Assembly (NCBI RefSeq): GCF_027172205.1
Contig: NC_070616.1
Location: 13,196,001-13,260,000 of the forward strand
Source of the DNA: Podarcis raffonei
Lineage: Eukaryota > Chordata > Lepidosauria > Squamata > Lacertidae
Direction of reading: 5' to 3'
DNA: 64,000 nt
In this document: positions 63,167 to 64,000 of the stretch, piece after piece
How the letters are laid out: each line of letters begins with the position of its first letter
Position numbering within the stretch: position 1 is the first letter of the stretch
The notes under the pieces: generated by a model
What the model was told of the DNA's origin: nothing
The model's input: the letters and a program-made list of their open reading frames with translations, nothing else
The model's database searches: none
Position numbers and translations under genes: made by a program

Positions 63167-64000
63167 GATGGCCGCCGAACTAGCTGCAGAGTTCTGGAGG
63201 TTATCTGAGGCAAGCTTTTAAATCTGCTTTTTAAACAGGCTCGACACCGAGCCAACCTTTGAAACCCCTTTATAATATATTTTAACTCCTCCAGAGCTTT
63301 TAAGTAATTTAATAGTTCTTTTAGCTTGTTGCCTTGTTATCTTGATGTCCGGAGGGTTTGCTCCCCGCGCTGCTACGCTCCTCAAGTCTGACCGAAAACG
63401 GGTGACGGCTGATTTATTGCCAACTTCGTGTTATGCCCTGAACTACAAGCTATCAAATTACAATTACAGACAGCTATCCCAAATCTTGCCTCAATTTGGA
63501 CCTTAGCCTATAGCTGGGTGGAGCTTCCGACTTCCTAAGAGACATAGTTTTTGAAATAGGAAGAATAACCCTGACAACAAAGATTTACAAATGGTACTTA
63601 CCAGAAAGAAACGTAGGGACCTGGGGATAGTGACAAGCCCATTGTTCCAGGAGTGTTATGAGAAACAGAGTAAAATCACGCAATACTTTTTACATACAAG
63701 GGACAATGAGAATGGAAATGGAAATGGGCAAAAGATGGCTGAGATGGTTGAGTCGAAGCAGGATGAGGCTCTTCTTTTTCCCTCTGCTGCTCAAGATCAC
63801 ACAACCTCCTCTAGAGGAATACAGGACTCGGAGAATAGCAACCAAAATAGAAACACAATGAGCCTGGCCCATGAAATAGTCTTGGCTGAGATATTATCTT
63901 CAGAGCTACAGGAAGAAACCCGAAACTCCCAGAAATCCCAGACTTCATCTATGGGCTCCCAGACGGAAAACAATGACTGCTATCCTCAGGACTGGCTGCT
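63167..64000 (+). mobile_element. 5' end of another L1 LINE, running off the window
   Basis: Starts gatggccgccgaactagct, an L1-like 5' UTR, directly after the copy C 3' end (tgaatagtgaa). An open frame begins at 63591. The lineage differs from the intact L1 at 34-40 kb. Confidence 0.75.
63591..64000 (+). CDS. L1 ORF1, N-terminal part (136 codons, open at window end)
   Basis: Begins MVLTRKKRRDLGIVTSPLF and stays open to the last base. A basic start is followed by KQSKITQYF (residues 25-33), then a polar Ser/Gln/Glu-rich stretch. Position after an L1-type 5' UTR and composition suggest L1 ORF1; the coiled coil and RNA-binding part would lie beyond the window. It is missed by short-frame tables because no stop is reached. 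Confidence 0.65.
   Translation, partial: MVLTRKKRRDLGIVTSPLFQECYEKQSKITQYFLHTRDNENGNGNGQKMAEMVESKQDEALLFPSAAQDHTTSSRGIQDSENSNQNRNTMSLAHEIVLAEILSSELQEETRNSQKSQTSSMGSQTENNDCYPQDWL

Overview
The window is vertebrate nuclear DNA, almost certainly from a squamate reptile (lizard or snake). The repeat content shows this: Sauria-type SINEs (tRNA-like head, Bov-B-like tail), a Bov-B LINE 3' end, several L1 lineages including one full-length copy with both ORFs open, L2-like LINE tails, hAT-like and mariner-like MITEs, and solo LTRs. Genes are split by GT-AG introns. Exon limits were set by hand from reading frame, phase and splice dinucleotides.

1-15.9 kb: the 5' end of ZZEF1 on the minus strand. 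Six coding exons (15567 down to 183) join in phase into the first 497 codons: a low-complexity N-terminus beginning MGNVGSHS, an EF-hand, then the DOC/APC10 domain. The first exon lies in a CpG island (about 14.86-15.94 kb). The gene continues beyond base 1.

16.9-63.2 kb: a tandem family of three class I SAM-dependent methyltransferase genes on the plus strand (copies A, B and C). Each has six coding exons of identical length (111, 161, 214, 101, 138 and 91 nt) that join into an open 271-codon frame plus stop. Repeat units begin near 16.93, 29.67 and 50.7 kb. The repeated segments also carry shared old insertions: an L1 tail in intron 5, a MITE in intron 3 and a CT tract before exon 4.

The array is heavily remodelled. 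Exon 1 with its flank (174 bp) is repeated four times in front of copy C, and again as an inverted four-unit array inside intron 2 of copy B. That array belongs to a pair of inverted arms (about 42.96-46.67 and 50.69-54.11 kb) that flank exons 3-6 of copy B. Intron 1 of copy B holds a three-level nest: mariner-like MITE, then solo LTR, then intact L1. Copy C carries an L1 tail just upstream of its exon 2 acceptor and an ORF1-only, HAL1-like L1 relative with a perfect 17-bp target duplication. Another L1 begins right after the copy C poly(A) signal and runs off the window.

Between copies, exon 3 differs only at silent sites (A versus B), whereas the start of exon 4 differs almost only at amino-acid-changing sites. 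This suggests a gene family whose catalytic core is held constant while one segment diversifies.
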